Assembly: GCA_023525975.1 (NCBI GenBank)
Contig: JAKNSE010000037.1
Coordinates: 3,516,501 to 3,580,500 of the forward strand
Direction of reading: 5' to 3'
DNA from: Smallanthus sonchifolius
Taxonomy: Eukaryota; Streptophyta; Magnoliopsida; Asterales; Asteraceae
Length of the DNA: 64,000 nt
Position 1 is the stretch's first letter; each line of letters begins with the position of its first letter. Positions 34,190-44,288 of this stretch are shown one piece after another. The notes beneath the pieces are model-generated. The model had not been told where the DNA came from. It made no database searches and saw only the letters and a list, made by a program, of their open reading frames with translations. Both the position numbers and the translations under genes were made by a program.

Positions 34190-36535
34190 TCATGTGCTAT
34201 GAACAAGAACTATTAACAAACCAAATTGTATTAATAGTCCCCCTTGGTTAAACCTGCACATTAAACAAGAATCATTAGTCTGAAATGGAAACCCAAGCCA
34301 TAGTAGTCCTGGGTCGTCCATCCGTATCAAAATAAATGACTTCACGCAATTCACAGTCGAATCTCTCCTTAATTTTTGGAGATTGTTCCATTGAATCAGA
34401 AACAGTAACTTTTCTTTTCCAAAACTCTTCTGTGCATGAAGTTCCTTCCTCTTGAAAAGTGAAGTGTTTGAACATTCTGGTTCATTTGAAACATTTTGAG
34501 ATTGCGGAACGGCTTGTTGTTCTAACAATTTTCTCAATCTTCTGTTTCTTCTCCGTCTTTGAGGTCGAGAGAGCTTAACCTTCGATTGTGAATTACCAGA
34601 ATTTCTACCAAATGATCTTGTCACAACTGGTCTAGTCTTTGGTGTCTCAAAAGATTGGGTCTTTGAAGGACAATTCAAACAAATGTGACCCACTACACCA
34701 CAATAAAAACAACTTCTCATCTCAATAAACTTCCTTACGTAAGGAGCTTTAGGAGTCATATCTCTTGAACCTCTAGCACTAAGCACTTCAGTTTGATTCA
34801 CATATTTTGATGACTGAATTTGTGACTTTGGTTTCACTAGTACATATGAAACTTTTACATCAGGTTTAGAAACATTGGGTTTCTTCACAAGAACAAATTT
34901 CACCACTGGCTTTGCTGGCAGTTTAACAAAAGATCTTCCCAACCTGGGATCTTCTAGATGCTTTCCCACATTCTTATTTGGACAATTTATCAAGATATGG
35001 CCAACAACTCCATAATGAAAACATGTTCGTCTTTCTTTGTAAACTCTGACATACTTCTCTCTAGGAACTCTTGTTGTACTGGATGATGTACACTGGGAAG
35101 CAGTGATTGAAGTTTGAACAACCTTTTGAGTTTCATTCTCAACTTTCTCTTTATAAAATGAAAGAGTTGAAACTTTCTCAATCTTTTTTGTTTCATGAGA
35201 ATCAAAACAACCACTTACAAAAGGTCTTGCTGGTTGATAAGTAGATTTAGGTTTTGGTTGTTCAACCTTCTCATCCGGTTCAGTCAGAATACATCTATCT
35301 CTGGTAACCGTTTTCACTACACTTGGTTCATCATACTTACACTATTTCACTGTACCTTAAACTTTGTTTGAATCAAAAACATCAGCATCAGATGATTCAT
35401 CATATATCATGTCCTCTCCTATAACAGGATTTACATTGAGGATGGTTTTTGGCTCCAGATCCTCATATGTCACACTCTCCACAGTACGAGAAGTGTAATT
35501 ACCATTGAAAGGTGGACAATATCCAACACCTCCTCCAATATCTTTGTCATCAAACAAAGGACATGAACCAACATTACCAACTACTTTCTCACCTGAAGCT
35601 TTCTCATTATAATATTCTAACAGAAAACTGGAATTCTTATAACCTTCGAGCTTTCTCATTAATTTGGTGATTTCACTTTGTGACTGGGCAAGTTCATTTA
35701 TCTTTTTCTCATATTCAGAATATGCCACATCAAGATGAAAAGCTTGTTCATTTACCTTTATGTGTAAAATCTTGATATCATCTTTCAATGATTCAATTCT
35801 TGCATTTAAAAGTTTTTCATTTTCTTTCAAAACTTGATTTGATGTGTATATTGCCTTCATGTCACAGATCAGATTTGTGTTGTCATCACACAATCTTATA
35901 ATTTTCAAATCTGAATCAATGCATTTAGAACAAGAAACAACCTTTTTCGAATAAGCCATGGATGCATTTGCTTCAGATAACATCTCAGCAATTTTCTTAG
36001 TCACTTTCCCAACAGCTCCATCATTAAGCAGTTCTTTAGTTGAAAACTTTGGCTCAGCATTCTAAATGATAGATTCTTCAACTTCAGCAACACTTCCAGA
36101 CTCACTCAAGTCACTGTCTGAAGAACTATTATCAGAACCAGCATCAGTATGAACCTCAACTTTTATCTCTGAAGAAGAAGAGTGAAAACTTTCTCTATCA
36201 CTTGATTTGGAAAAACATTCACTTTTAGAATCACTCTTGTCACTAACTTTAGTCACATCACCTTCTTCATAAGAATAAACTGTATCAATCAATTCCTCTA
36301 GAGACATATCGGTTAAATCCTCACTTTTCTTGATGAGCAATGAGTATTTCTCAAACTTATGTGGAAGAGCATCCAACAGCTTCTCATTCACCTTAATACG
36401 AGTATAAGAAACATCATATTTTACCAACTCTCTCAAAAGATGGTAGTATCTGGAAACGATATCATCAACAGTTTCATCCTCCAAATACTTGAAAAACATG
36501 AATTGTTTCTCCAACAAATCTATTCTACTCTTCAA
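34190..36535 (-). pseudogene. Copia-E gag, long form with two zinc knuckles
   Basis: One frame over 2.3 kb with three or four stops (near 36062, 35357 and 35330). The upstream part (36535-36062) is the later half of a copia capsid (FMFFKYLEDETVDDIVSRYY, then LTDMSLEELIDTVYSYEE) with an acidic Ser-rich tail; the capsid N-terminus is missing. The middle (36004-35357) is coiled-coil-like. The last 375 codons are Lys/Ser-rich with two CCHC motifs: residues 99-112 are CFHYGVVGHILINC, where the second Cys has become Tyr, and 203-216 are intact (CFYCGVVGHICLNC). No pol follows. Confidence 0.8.
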
Positions 36536-36765
36536 AAAAATTCGTCATCATGAGAATATGTGTAAACTACCACAAAAAAAATTTCCCTCCAAAAAACTCT
36601 TTTTAGGGAAGTAAAAAAATTCAAAATTACAATATTCTCAAAAATGACTCAAAAGAATTATATAAATGCCTCCTCAAAAAATTGAACAAGAAAAAATTTC
36701 CCTCCAAAATCAATCCAAATTGATCATTAATTTTTATTTTTTTCTTATTTTTTTTTATGAACACT

Positions 36766-36985
36766 AGCGAACTTGGGATCCTGAGGGAACTTAGTAAATT
36801 CGCCTGAAACTGTCTGAGCGAACTTGATAAGTTCGCCTAAACTTCACTGAGCGAACTTGGTAAGTTCGCCTCCCTAGGTTCGCTAGTAACTGAATGACTA
36901 AGTTCACCTAAACTTCACTGAGCAAACTTGGTAAGTTCTCCTCCCTAAGTTCGCCTGTAACTGAATGACTAAGTTCGCTTAAAAC
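36766..36985 (-). repeat. Copia-E leader palindrome array
   Basis: About seven copies, some degraded, of an inverted repeat of the type GCGAACTTG-(2-3 bp)-AAGTTCGC in 220 bp between the primer site and gag. The same motif forms the U3 clusters at 32029-32120 and 40519-40625. Confidence 0.88.
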
Positions 36986-37286
36986 GCTGAAATCTCAGGA
37001 AGAACACCAATACGAACCAAATTTGCTGAAAATCATAATTTCTGATCCATATGATGGAATTAGACAATTCTGAACCGTAGGATTATGTAGAAACTGATTA
37101 GGAACAATCCTATCAGATCAATTTCTTCAAACAAATCCAAAATCAATCCAAATTGATCAAAAATTTTCCATTTTTGTCAAGAAACGAAAATGAGGAAAAA
37201 TCCTTCAAATTCTCTTCAAATTCAGTGAAATTTGATGTTGATTGTACACGAAAACACCACGAATCTTCTGCTAATCAAGAGCAAAG

Positions 37287-37298
37287 GCTCTGATACCA
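37287..37298 (-). other. Copia-E primer binding site (tRNA-Met)
   Basis: GGCTCTGATACCACT around this position precedes the LTR start TGTAGGTCC at 37301; on the element strand TGGTATCAGAGCC. Confidence 0.9.
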
Positions 37299-37390
37299 CT
37301 TGTAGGTCCTGGTTCGGTGCGTGACGGATCTCTAGACTCGCGGTACGACACGGTGATAACGTGCGGAATCAATGATCAACGTGCAACGTG

Positions 37391-37405
37391 TAACTCAATC
37401 AACAA
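37391..37405. repeat. LINE target-site duplication (left copy, 15 bp)
   Basis: TAACTCAATCAACAA occurs here and at 40364-40378, bounding the LINE. Longer than the 5 bp LTR-element duplications, as expected for target-primed reverse transcription. Confidence 0.93.
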
Positions 37406-40363
37406 ACCAAACCAAACCAAACCAAACCAAACGTACCCAGTATAATCCCACACATAGCTAACGCTATTAGTAGGGTCTGGGGAGGGTGTGATGAGGGCAA
37501 ACCTTACCCCTATCCCAAGGGATAGAGAGGCTGCTCCCGTTTAGACCCCCGGCTCCATGGGAAAGAAAAAGATAAAAATATAAATAAAATTAATGAGTAA
37601 TAAAGTAAAATAAATCTAACAGTAATCTAACAATTAGCAGTGTATGACTAGAGTATATTAGTCACAAGAAACACAACACACCTACAAGAAACAAGACATA
37701 CGCAAAATCTTTGCTAAACAACTCTACTCTCCCACACAACGGGTCACTCATCCTAAAACCCTAATACGACGTCTCCATGAAATCCTATCATTGATCATGT
37801 CCTCTGAGAGGTGTAAATCTAGCAAATCAAGCCTAATCCTCTCATCCCACGTTAATTTCGGTCTCCCCCTGCTCCTTTTCCCCTCTACGACGAGAGTTTC
37901 CACCGTTCTCACTGGATCTGTGCTCTGTCTCCTCTTGACATGTCCAAACCATCTCAATCTTCCTTCTCTTATCTTATCTGAGATACATGTGACTCCCAAT
38001 CTCTTCCGAACAACTTCATTTCTTATTCGGTCCTTTCTTGTGTGTCCACACATCCACCTCAACATCCTCATCTCAGCTACATCCATTTTTCGAGCTTGTG
38101 TCTTCTTGATGGCCCAACACTCGGTTCCATATAGCATCGCTGGGCGAACTGCTACCCTATAAAATTTACCCTTTAACCCTATTGGGAACCTCTTGTCGCA
38201 AAAAACACCTGAGGCCGCTCTCCATTTACACCAACCAACCTGCACCCGATGGACTACATCATTGTCGATGTCCCCGTTACTCTGGATGACAGATCCTAGA
38301 TACTTAAACTTCAGTGTCTTAGGGACAAACCCACCTTCAATAGAAATCTGGGTCTCCTCGTCGACGTTTGCACCACTAAAGTTACAGTGAAGGTACTCGG
38401 TTTTAGATCGGCTTATCTTCAAACCTTTGTGCTCTAAGACTGTTCTCCATTCCTCTAGTCTGTTGTTCAATGTCTCTTTACTTTCTGCAATCAACACGAT
38501 ATCATCAGCAAAAAGCATGTACCATGGAATTGCATCTTGAATCGACTTTGACAACTCATCCAAAACTACTGCAAAGAGAAAGGGGCTTAGTGCCGACCCC
38601 TGGTGAACTCCCACTTCCACCGGAAAAAAGTCTGTATCCCCCACGGGTGCTCGGACGCATGTCTTAGCCTCATGATACATATCCCTAATTGCCTCAATAT
38701 ATTTACTAGGGATCCCTCTTCCCTCCAGACTTTCCCAGATCAATCTTCTAGGCACACTATCGTACGCCTTTTCAAGATCGATGAACACCATATGTAAATC
38801 ATGTTTCTTCTCTCTGTACTTTTCCTTTAATCTTCTTAAAATGTGTATCGCCTCCGTAGTGGACCGGCCTGGCATGAACCCAAATTGGTTTGTTGTAACC
38901 TGGGTTTGTCGTCTAATCCTTGTATCTATAACTCTTTCCCATAATTTCATTGTATGACATAGGAGCTTAATCCCCCTGTAGTTAGCACAACATTGAGCAT
39001 CTCCTTTGTTTTTATATAGGGGTACTAAGACACTACGCCTCCACTGATCTGGCATCCTCCCGGTTTTGAAGATATTGTTGAACAGTCTTGTCAGCCACTG
39101 AACGCCTTCCTCTCCCATACACTTCCACGCTTCAATGGGTATGTTGTCTGGACCGACTGCCTTAGCTCTTCCCATCTTCTTAAGAGCACTCCTCACTTCT
39201 TCCTGTGTGATATTTCGACAATAACAATTATTTCGTTGACCGGATTGAGTTGTGGGATTCTCCGTTATGGCTAGACTTGGTCTACAACTGTTGAAAAGGG
39301 TGTAGAAATAGTTTTGCCATCTCAGCTTGATGTCTCGTCCCTTTACCAAAACTCTTCCATCATCTTCCTTGATAAACTTCACGACCCCAAGATCTTTTCT
39401 CCTACGCTCCCTATTTTTGGCAATCTTAAACATATGATGCTCCCCTTCCTTGGTGTCTAGTTTTCTATACATCGTTTCATAGGCAAAATTCTTTGCCTCA
39501 CTCACTGCCTTTTTAGCTTCCCTCTTTGCCTGTCTGTAGTTCTCCCGTAGTGTCATTATCTCCTCTCCATTACTGCACTGCAACATCTCTTTAAAGCGTT
39601 GTTGCTTGTCCTTTATCTTGCTCCGCACCTCCTCATTCCACCACCAAGACTCCTGATGTCCTCTTGTTGCTCCCAAAGTGACTCCGAGGGTTTCCTTTGC
39701 TGCCTGCGTAACAGTGGTTGCCATAGCTACCCACATCTGGTTTGTGTCGCCATCCTTAGTATTTGTGTTCATCGCCATGACTTTATCTTTAAACAAATTG
39801 ATATTTTCGTCCTTCAAATTCCCCCATCTGATCCTTGGTTTATTTTTTCTTTTCCTCTCCGCCACCCTTTTTCTCAAGGTAAAATCGGCCACCAACAGAC
39901 AATGTTGGGTCGCTACTGACTCTCCTGGAATTACCTTGCAATCCTTCCACCAATTGCGATCCCCTTGTCTCATCAGGAAATAGTCGATCTGCGTGTTGCG
40001 CCCCCCGCTACTAAAAGTAATCAAATGTGATTCCCTCTTTATAAAGAACGTGTTTATAATACCAAGATCATGCGCAAGCGCAAAGTCAAGAAGCTCCCTA
40101 CCATTATCGTTTCTAACACCATAACCAAAACCTCCATGAACCATCGGAAAACCATCACTCTCCTTACCAACGTGACCATTAAAATCACCTCCTAAGCATA
40201 TTTTCTCCTGTCTAGGTAATGACCTCATTACTCCGTCTAAACTACCCCAAAAATCCCTCCTTTCTTGGTCTCCTAGACCTACATGTGGTGCATAAGCGCT
40301 AACAATTGCCACAACTTCCTCACCAAGTACTACTCTCAACACCATGATCCTATCATTATATCT
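37406..40363 (-). mobile_element. RTE-type LINE, 5'-truncated
   Basis: A 2.96 kb minus-strand insertion inside a Copia-E LTR, bounded by a 15 bp duplication. The 3' end (left side) is a tail of GGTTT units (plus strand CCAAA, 37406-37430), not poly(A), which is typical of the RTE clade. Its 3' untranslated region (37431-37747) contains GGTCTGGGGAGGGTGTGATG on the plus strand, a phrase common to plant RTE tails as I remember them. The 5' end cuts into the endonuclease, so it is truncated at insertion. Confidence 0.9.
37748..40363 (-). CDS. LINE endonuclease-reverse transcriptase, 5'-truncated but uninterrupted
   Basis: One open frame of about 870 codons with no stop or frameshift, lacking only its N-terminus. 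Counting from 40381, where the frame opens in flanking LTR sequence, an AP-type endonuclease is visible with GGDFNGHVG (64-72), QIDYF (131-135) and HCLLVAD (160-166). RT follows with VFIDLEKAYDSVPRR (532-546), GVHQGSALSP (591-600) and the catalytic FADD (624-627). Near the end are LRWFGHVKRR and RGRPKLTWDE, seen in RTE proteins. It nicks and copies at the target. It has no promoter or start of its own, so it is dead on arrival. Confidence 0.92.
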   Translation of the reverse strand, partial: RYNDRIMVLRVVLGEEVVAIVSAYAPHVGLGDQERRDFWGSLDGVMRSLPRQEKICLGGDFNGHVGKESDGFPMVHGGFGYGVRNDNGRELLDFALAHDLGIINTFFIKRESHLITFSSGGRNTQIDYFLMRQGDRNWWKDCKVIPGESVATQHCLLVADFTLRKRVAERKRKNKPRIRWGNLKDENINLFKDKVMAMNTNTKDGDTNQMWVAMATTVTQAAKETLGVTLGATRGHQESWWWNEEVRSKIKDKQQRFKEMLQCSNGEEIMTLRENYRQAKREAKKAVSEAKNFAYETMYRKLDTKEGEHHMFKIAKNRERRRKDLGVVKFIKEDDGRVLVKGRDIKLRWQNYFYTLFNSCRPSLAITENPTTQSGQRNNCYCRNITQEEVRSALKKMGRAKAVGPDNIPIEAWKCMGEEGVQWLTRLFNNIFKTGRMPDQWRRSVLVPLYKNKGDAQCCANYRGIKLLCHTMKLWERVIDTRIRRQTQVTTNQFGFMPGRSTTEAIHILRRLKEKYREKKHDLHMVFIDLEKAYDSVPRRLIWESLEGRGIPSKYIEAIRDMYHEAKTCVRAPVGDTDFFPVEVGVHQGSALSPFLFAVVLDELSKSIQDAIPWYMLFADDIVLIAESKETLNNRLEEWRTVLEHKGLKISRSKTEYLHCNFSGANVDEETQISIEGGFVPKTLKFKYLGSVIQSNGDIDNDVVHRVQVGWCKWRAASGVFCDKRFPIGLKGKFYRVAVRPAMLYGTECWAIKKTQARKMDVAEMRMLRWMCGHTRKDRIRNEVVRKRLGVTCISDKIREGRLRWFGHVKRRQSTDPVRTVETLVVEGKRSRGRPKLTWDERIRLDLLDLHLSEDMINDRISWRRRIRVLG

Positions 40364-40378
40364 TAACTCAATCAACAA
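40364..40378. repeat. LINE target-site duplication (right copy, 15 bp)
   Basis: Pairs with 37391-37405. Confidence 0.93.
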
Positions 40379-40669
40379 CACGGTGTAAATAATCCTCTTT
40401 GTATTTCCACTCAGAATATCAGTTTACAAGTTCTCTCAGTTTCTATACTGTTCTGATCTACGCTCAGCTTTTAAAACTGACAAGTAAACCTCTATTTATA
40501 GGGAAACCACAAAGATCAGAGGCGAACTTGTTAAGTTCGACCTTAACAAGCTTAGGCGAACTTAGCAAGTTCGCCTATCAAGCTCGCTCTAAGTTCCTTA
40601 GGCGAACTTGACAGCTTCGCTAACTTACAACATAGAATTTCAGCGATAGTTACAAAATATGCTCTAACA

Positions 40670-40674
40670 AAAGT
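40670..40674. repeat. Copia-E target-site duplication (right copy, AAAGT)
   Basis: AAAG from the Gypsy-G duplication plus T, the first base of the Gypsy-G LTR; pairs with 31770-31774. Confidence 0.9.
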
Positions 40675-43401
40675 GTGACATCCGACTATTTAGGGTTAAT
40701 CCCGTTAGCAAATCCAGTTAAGTACTAACCTAGTTAACCTGATCTTAAACCCCAGGGATTATTTCTGTCACACGTTTAATCTCAAACTTCAGGGACTAGT
40801 TCTGCCAAGTCCCTAAACCCTAATTGTTGACCCTGAATAGTCAAAATTGTAAGTTTTGAACTCCATTTGACTTTGTAAAGTCAAACTCGCAACATTCAAT
40901 CCAAATTCAAACTCAAAAATTAATTTATGTTTGATTCTGTAACCGATTTACACGTTCATGACATTAATCGATCATCATTGAGTCAATAACACCGCCATTA
41001 TACACGAATTAATCCCAATAATAAGAATAATGGCCGTAACCGTTGACCCACATCAAGTATTCATCAAATTCGATGAATCCTCGTATTATTTTCACAAATT
41101 GAGCATACACACACCTAAATCGCACGTCCCTAAAGCTGTTGCGCACGTCAATTTGATCGGAGAAGCATTCACACTCGCCGAAGACCAACACAGTCGCAGT
41201 CGGCGTCGGTTTTGATCGAGCACCCTCAATTCGAATCCGTTTCTGGTAACTAAACCCTCATTTAGCTTTGTTTTTATCCATAGAATGAGAGCCCTATGAT
41301 TATTGGGAATTATAGCATCGATTCGATCAAGAACCAGTTCTAGGGTTCTTGAAAACTACGGCTTAATCGAATTTCATTCTGGATATGATCATAATTGAAT
41401 TAACTCATGCCATTAGATTCGTAAACCTTCCTGTAATGAAAACCCCATATTAATTTTATCTAACATTATCGAATCAATCTTAATCCTTAAACTAGGGTTT
41501 GTTCATAATCGTTTTGGGGCTTTCGATCTTAAACGCTATCTCAATGAAATTAAACCATACCAATAGATTCGCAATGTTCTGTTTAGTAAAAGCCCCATGA
41601 TTCCATCGAGTTTTAACATTCAATTTGATCAATTCGATTATGTGTTCTTAATCTAGGGTTTTGGTTTCTAAATTCAAAATTAAACAACCCAAAACTTGTT
41701 GTTTTCCAAATTAAAACCCACCCCAGATTCGTTATACCTCGTCTATCAAAACCTCTATTTGCTTTTGTTCAATCGAAGCCGAGTTCGAAGGAATTGGGGT
41801 GGAGTTTTGGTTCGGCTTGTGCAAGGGAGGAGAACCCACTGGAATTTCTGATTAAAACCAGTTGGATTCGAATCCTGTTGCGATTCACTATCCAGATCAG
41901 TTGGTTAAAGCTCATTACTATTGGGGAGGAGACCCGGGTTCGAACCCTCCTCCCCTGTTCTTTTTTTAAATGTATATTTTAATGGTATTTCAATTATAAA
42001 ATCAATTGTTATATTATTATAGTAATATATTAAAATGTTTTAAACCGGAAAACCGCCCGTAGGCTCGGGTTTGGTCTTTCAACCCATGTTTATTATTAAA
42101 TTTCATTTATTAAATAATATATTTATATTATTTTCATATCTTGACACCAATTAAAAAAATATATTTTATATATTTTTCCTCCATATTATAAACATTTTGT
42201 AACGCTTCAAAGTTATAACTAATATAAATATCTATATTATTTACCCGTAATTATATTCTCGAATAAAGTTAATATGTTATTATTTTTGCCACATAAATGA
42301 TTATCGTGATAACTTTATGAGTCTAAAAATAATATAATAATATTATTTTTTTATAAACCATTATTTAATGGCGAAAACGCTCGAATATATTTATTATATA
42401 TTATTATTTTGTCATTCATCGCGTAACGTATTTATCTTAACTATTAATTAAGAATTCTTATTCCCGTGGACACGTTCGTCTACTCTTTGATCTTTAGAGC
42501 GTTTTTAGGACGTTCAACATCCCGTGTCTTCGTCACAAATTCCATTATATCCCTAATAATTATGTTATAATTCTAGGGCATTCGTGAGCCGTTTCAGGCT
42601 AACACTTGAGGTTCAAATCTCATTCTCGTGTGAATCTACCTACGCAAATCAGGTGAGTTTTCACGGCCCCTATTACTGTTTTAAACTGGGGGAGAAGACA
42701 TGACGTAAACGCTTTTGAGTTTTGTAATTCATATATGTTATCACTTGTATGACTATGCGTACACATCTATCATTAAGTCCTCACATCGGATCGTTAATAT
42801 GAACATAGCGAGGTAATTTGAGTAGTAGTAATGGGTTTGACAAACCTTACCCGCGTTAGTCGCGCTAACTTGATTGGAGGTCGAACGGGTGCAATATTGA
42901 CCTAAAGATGCACCATGGTTGATAGCCCTGGTGGGAGGCAAACACATAAACAGTCAGCTTTCAGTTGCGAGCGCATTAGTTAACATGTATATGGGTTAGC
43001 TACCTGTTGATTTATATATTGAATGTACATTAATCTGTTAAACATTATTACAAACTAAAACCTGTGAACTCACCAACCTCGTGTTAACACTTTTCTTACA
43101 TGTTTTCTCAGGACGCTAAGCTAAGGCACAGGTGCATGACTAGGACATGCATGAAGTCCTATTATCAATTTCTTATTTATCATGACGTTTAAATATTTTC
43201 ATTTATGTTATTTTGGACTAAACTTTGGGCGTGATTGTTTTACGCATTTACTTTTATTATCACTTCCACATTTACTCTGAACTTTTATATTATTTCAATT
43301 TAAGTCCCATATAGTGTCGTTCAATGTAACTATTGACTGAGAACCTGGTTTGTCACGCACCAAACGGTAAAACTCCGTTAGTGGAATTTGGGGGTGTGAC
43401 A
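40674..43401 (+). repeat. Gypsy-G 5' LTR
   Basis: TGTGACATCCG ... GGGGGTGTGACA, 2.7 kb. Pairs with 48062-50767; the copies differ by a few percent plus small gaps. Long LTRs with TGTGACA termini fit Tekay/Del chromoviruses. The frames inside (41030-41215, 41794-41982) recur in the other LTR and are not genes. Confidence 0.92.
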
Positions 43402-43403
43402 GA

Positions 43404-43416
43404 TTGGTATCAGAGC
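43404..43416 (+). other. Gypsy-G primer binding site (tRNA-Met)
   Basis: TTGGTATCAGAGC, two bases after the LTR end at 43401; start of the usual initiator-Met match. Confidence 0.93.
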
Positions 43417-43519
43417 TATTGGTTATAAAGAACTAGGATTGCATACTAGACTATAACCTCACACATTAGTTACATGGCATAGACATTTGAGTTGGCACTT
43501 ATATCTTACGTTATAGGCC

Positions 43520-44020
43520 ATGTCTTCATCACCCTCATCGCCCATTGCACCGGAACACGATACACCCATCTTGCCTTCACCGGAGCCCAAAAGGCGCTGA
43601 ACTAGTTCCAATGATGACTCCACTGAGCATGGTGAGCCCAGTCATGTGCGGTCAAGAGATAACCCGCGTGGTTGGGATTGGTACCCTGAAATAACCGGCA
43701 TCCTGCAGCGCGAATCTCAAATAGTTGAGAATAAGGAGGAGTTGGAAATCCTGACTGCAGAGCTGGCGGTAACAGATCAGCTTCATAACATGCAAGTGGA
43801 TAGAGTCCAGCACATAGAAGCAAGAATGGACGCATCAGAGGATGCCACTGAAGGAATCTTGACCAGGCTTCCACATCTAGAGGCACAACTTGAGGCTGTC
43901 CTTTGGCAAGGAGATGCACCGGCTTCTGATTCCGAGTAGGAGATACCGCCTGATGATGAGGAGCCAGTTTAGGAGGAGGATGCTCTGTCGTGTATTTCCT
44001 CAGAGGACGATGACGTCTAA
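43520..44020 (+). pseudogene. Gypsy-G 5' extra frame, coiled-coil
   Basis: ATG at 43520 and TAA at 44018-44020 bound 166 codons with three in-frame stops (near 43598, 43937 and 43969), each one base from a sense codon. Ser/Pro-rich start, then RGWDWYPEITGI and a heptad-like helix (IVENKEELEILTAELAVTDQ, ... IEARMDASEDATEGILTRLPHL), then an acidic tail. It lies between primer site and gag, in the frame's own sense. No known domain seen. It could be an N-terminal part of gag in an ancestor or a separate small protein. Confidence 0.55.
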
Positions 44021-44288
44021 TTTCTTATCTTATCGTACCTTTCCTTATAGTATCTTATGCTTTGTTTATTTCTTTTCTATTTCAAAACCAAAATGGGTAA
44101 GATTGTTCCCATTCAATAAAAGATCATAAGAAGTTTAATGTTTTGAACTATTTATTTTGTAGCCGTTACAATTTATTTAATCACAAAATATTAGATGTTG
44201 TGATTAGTTATCCTTATTTTACTAGTACATGTATAATGTTGAAATGCGATATATTTCTCATTATTTGTATTTGTGAATGTGAAGAAAT

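Larger units (their letters stand above)
31775..40669 (-). mobile_element. Copia-E: non-autonomous copia (gag only), carrying a LINE
   Basis: Both ends are intact, with duplication AAAGT (31770-31774, 40670-40674). Minus strand, from right to left: 5' LTR (37301-40669, split by the RTE LINE), Met primer site (37287-37298), a 750 bp leader with a palindrome array, a long gag frame (36535-34190), then 2 kb with no protease, integrase or RT. Without the LINE it is about 5.9 kb. It must have depended on another element for enzymes. Confidence 0.88.
37301..40669 (-). repeat. Copia-E 5' LTR, interrupted by the RTE LINE
   Basis: LTR sequence at 37301-37405 and 40364-40669 (the 15 bp duplication counted on both sides). 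Ends TCTAACA before AAAGT. TATA box near 40492-40503, palindromes at 40519-40625. Confidence 0.9.

Noticed and set aside
37791..39983. Several plus-strand frames of 60-120 codons
   Set aside because: Antisense shadows of the LINE ORF.
41030..41215. Small conserved ORF duplicated at 48408-48614
   Set aside because: The two copies are the same place in the two Gypsy-G LTRs, so conservation is due to the LTR pair.
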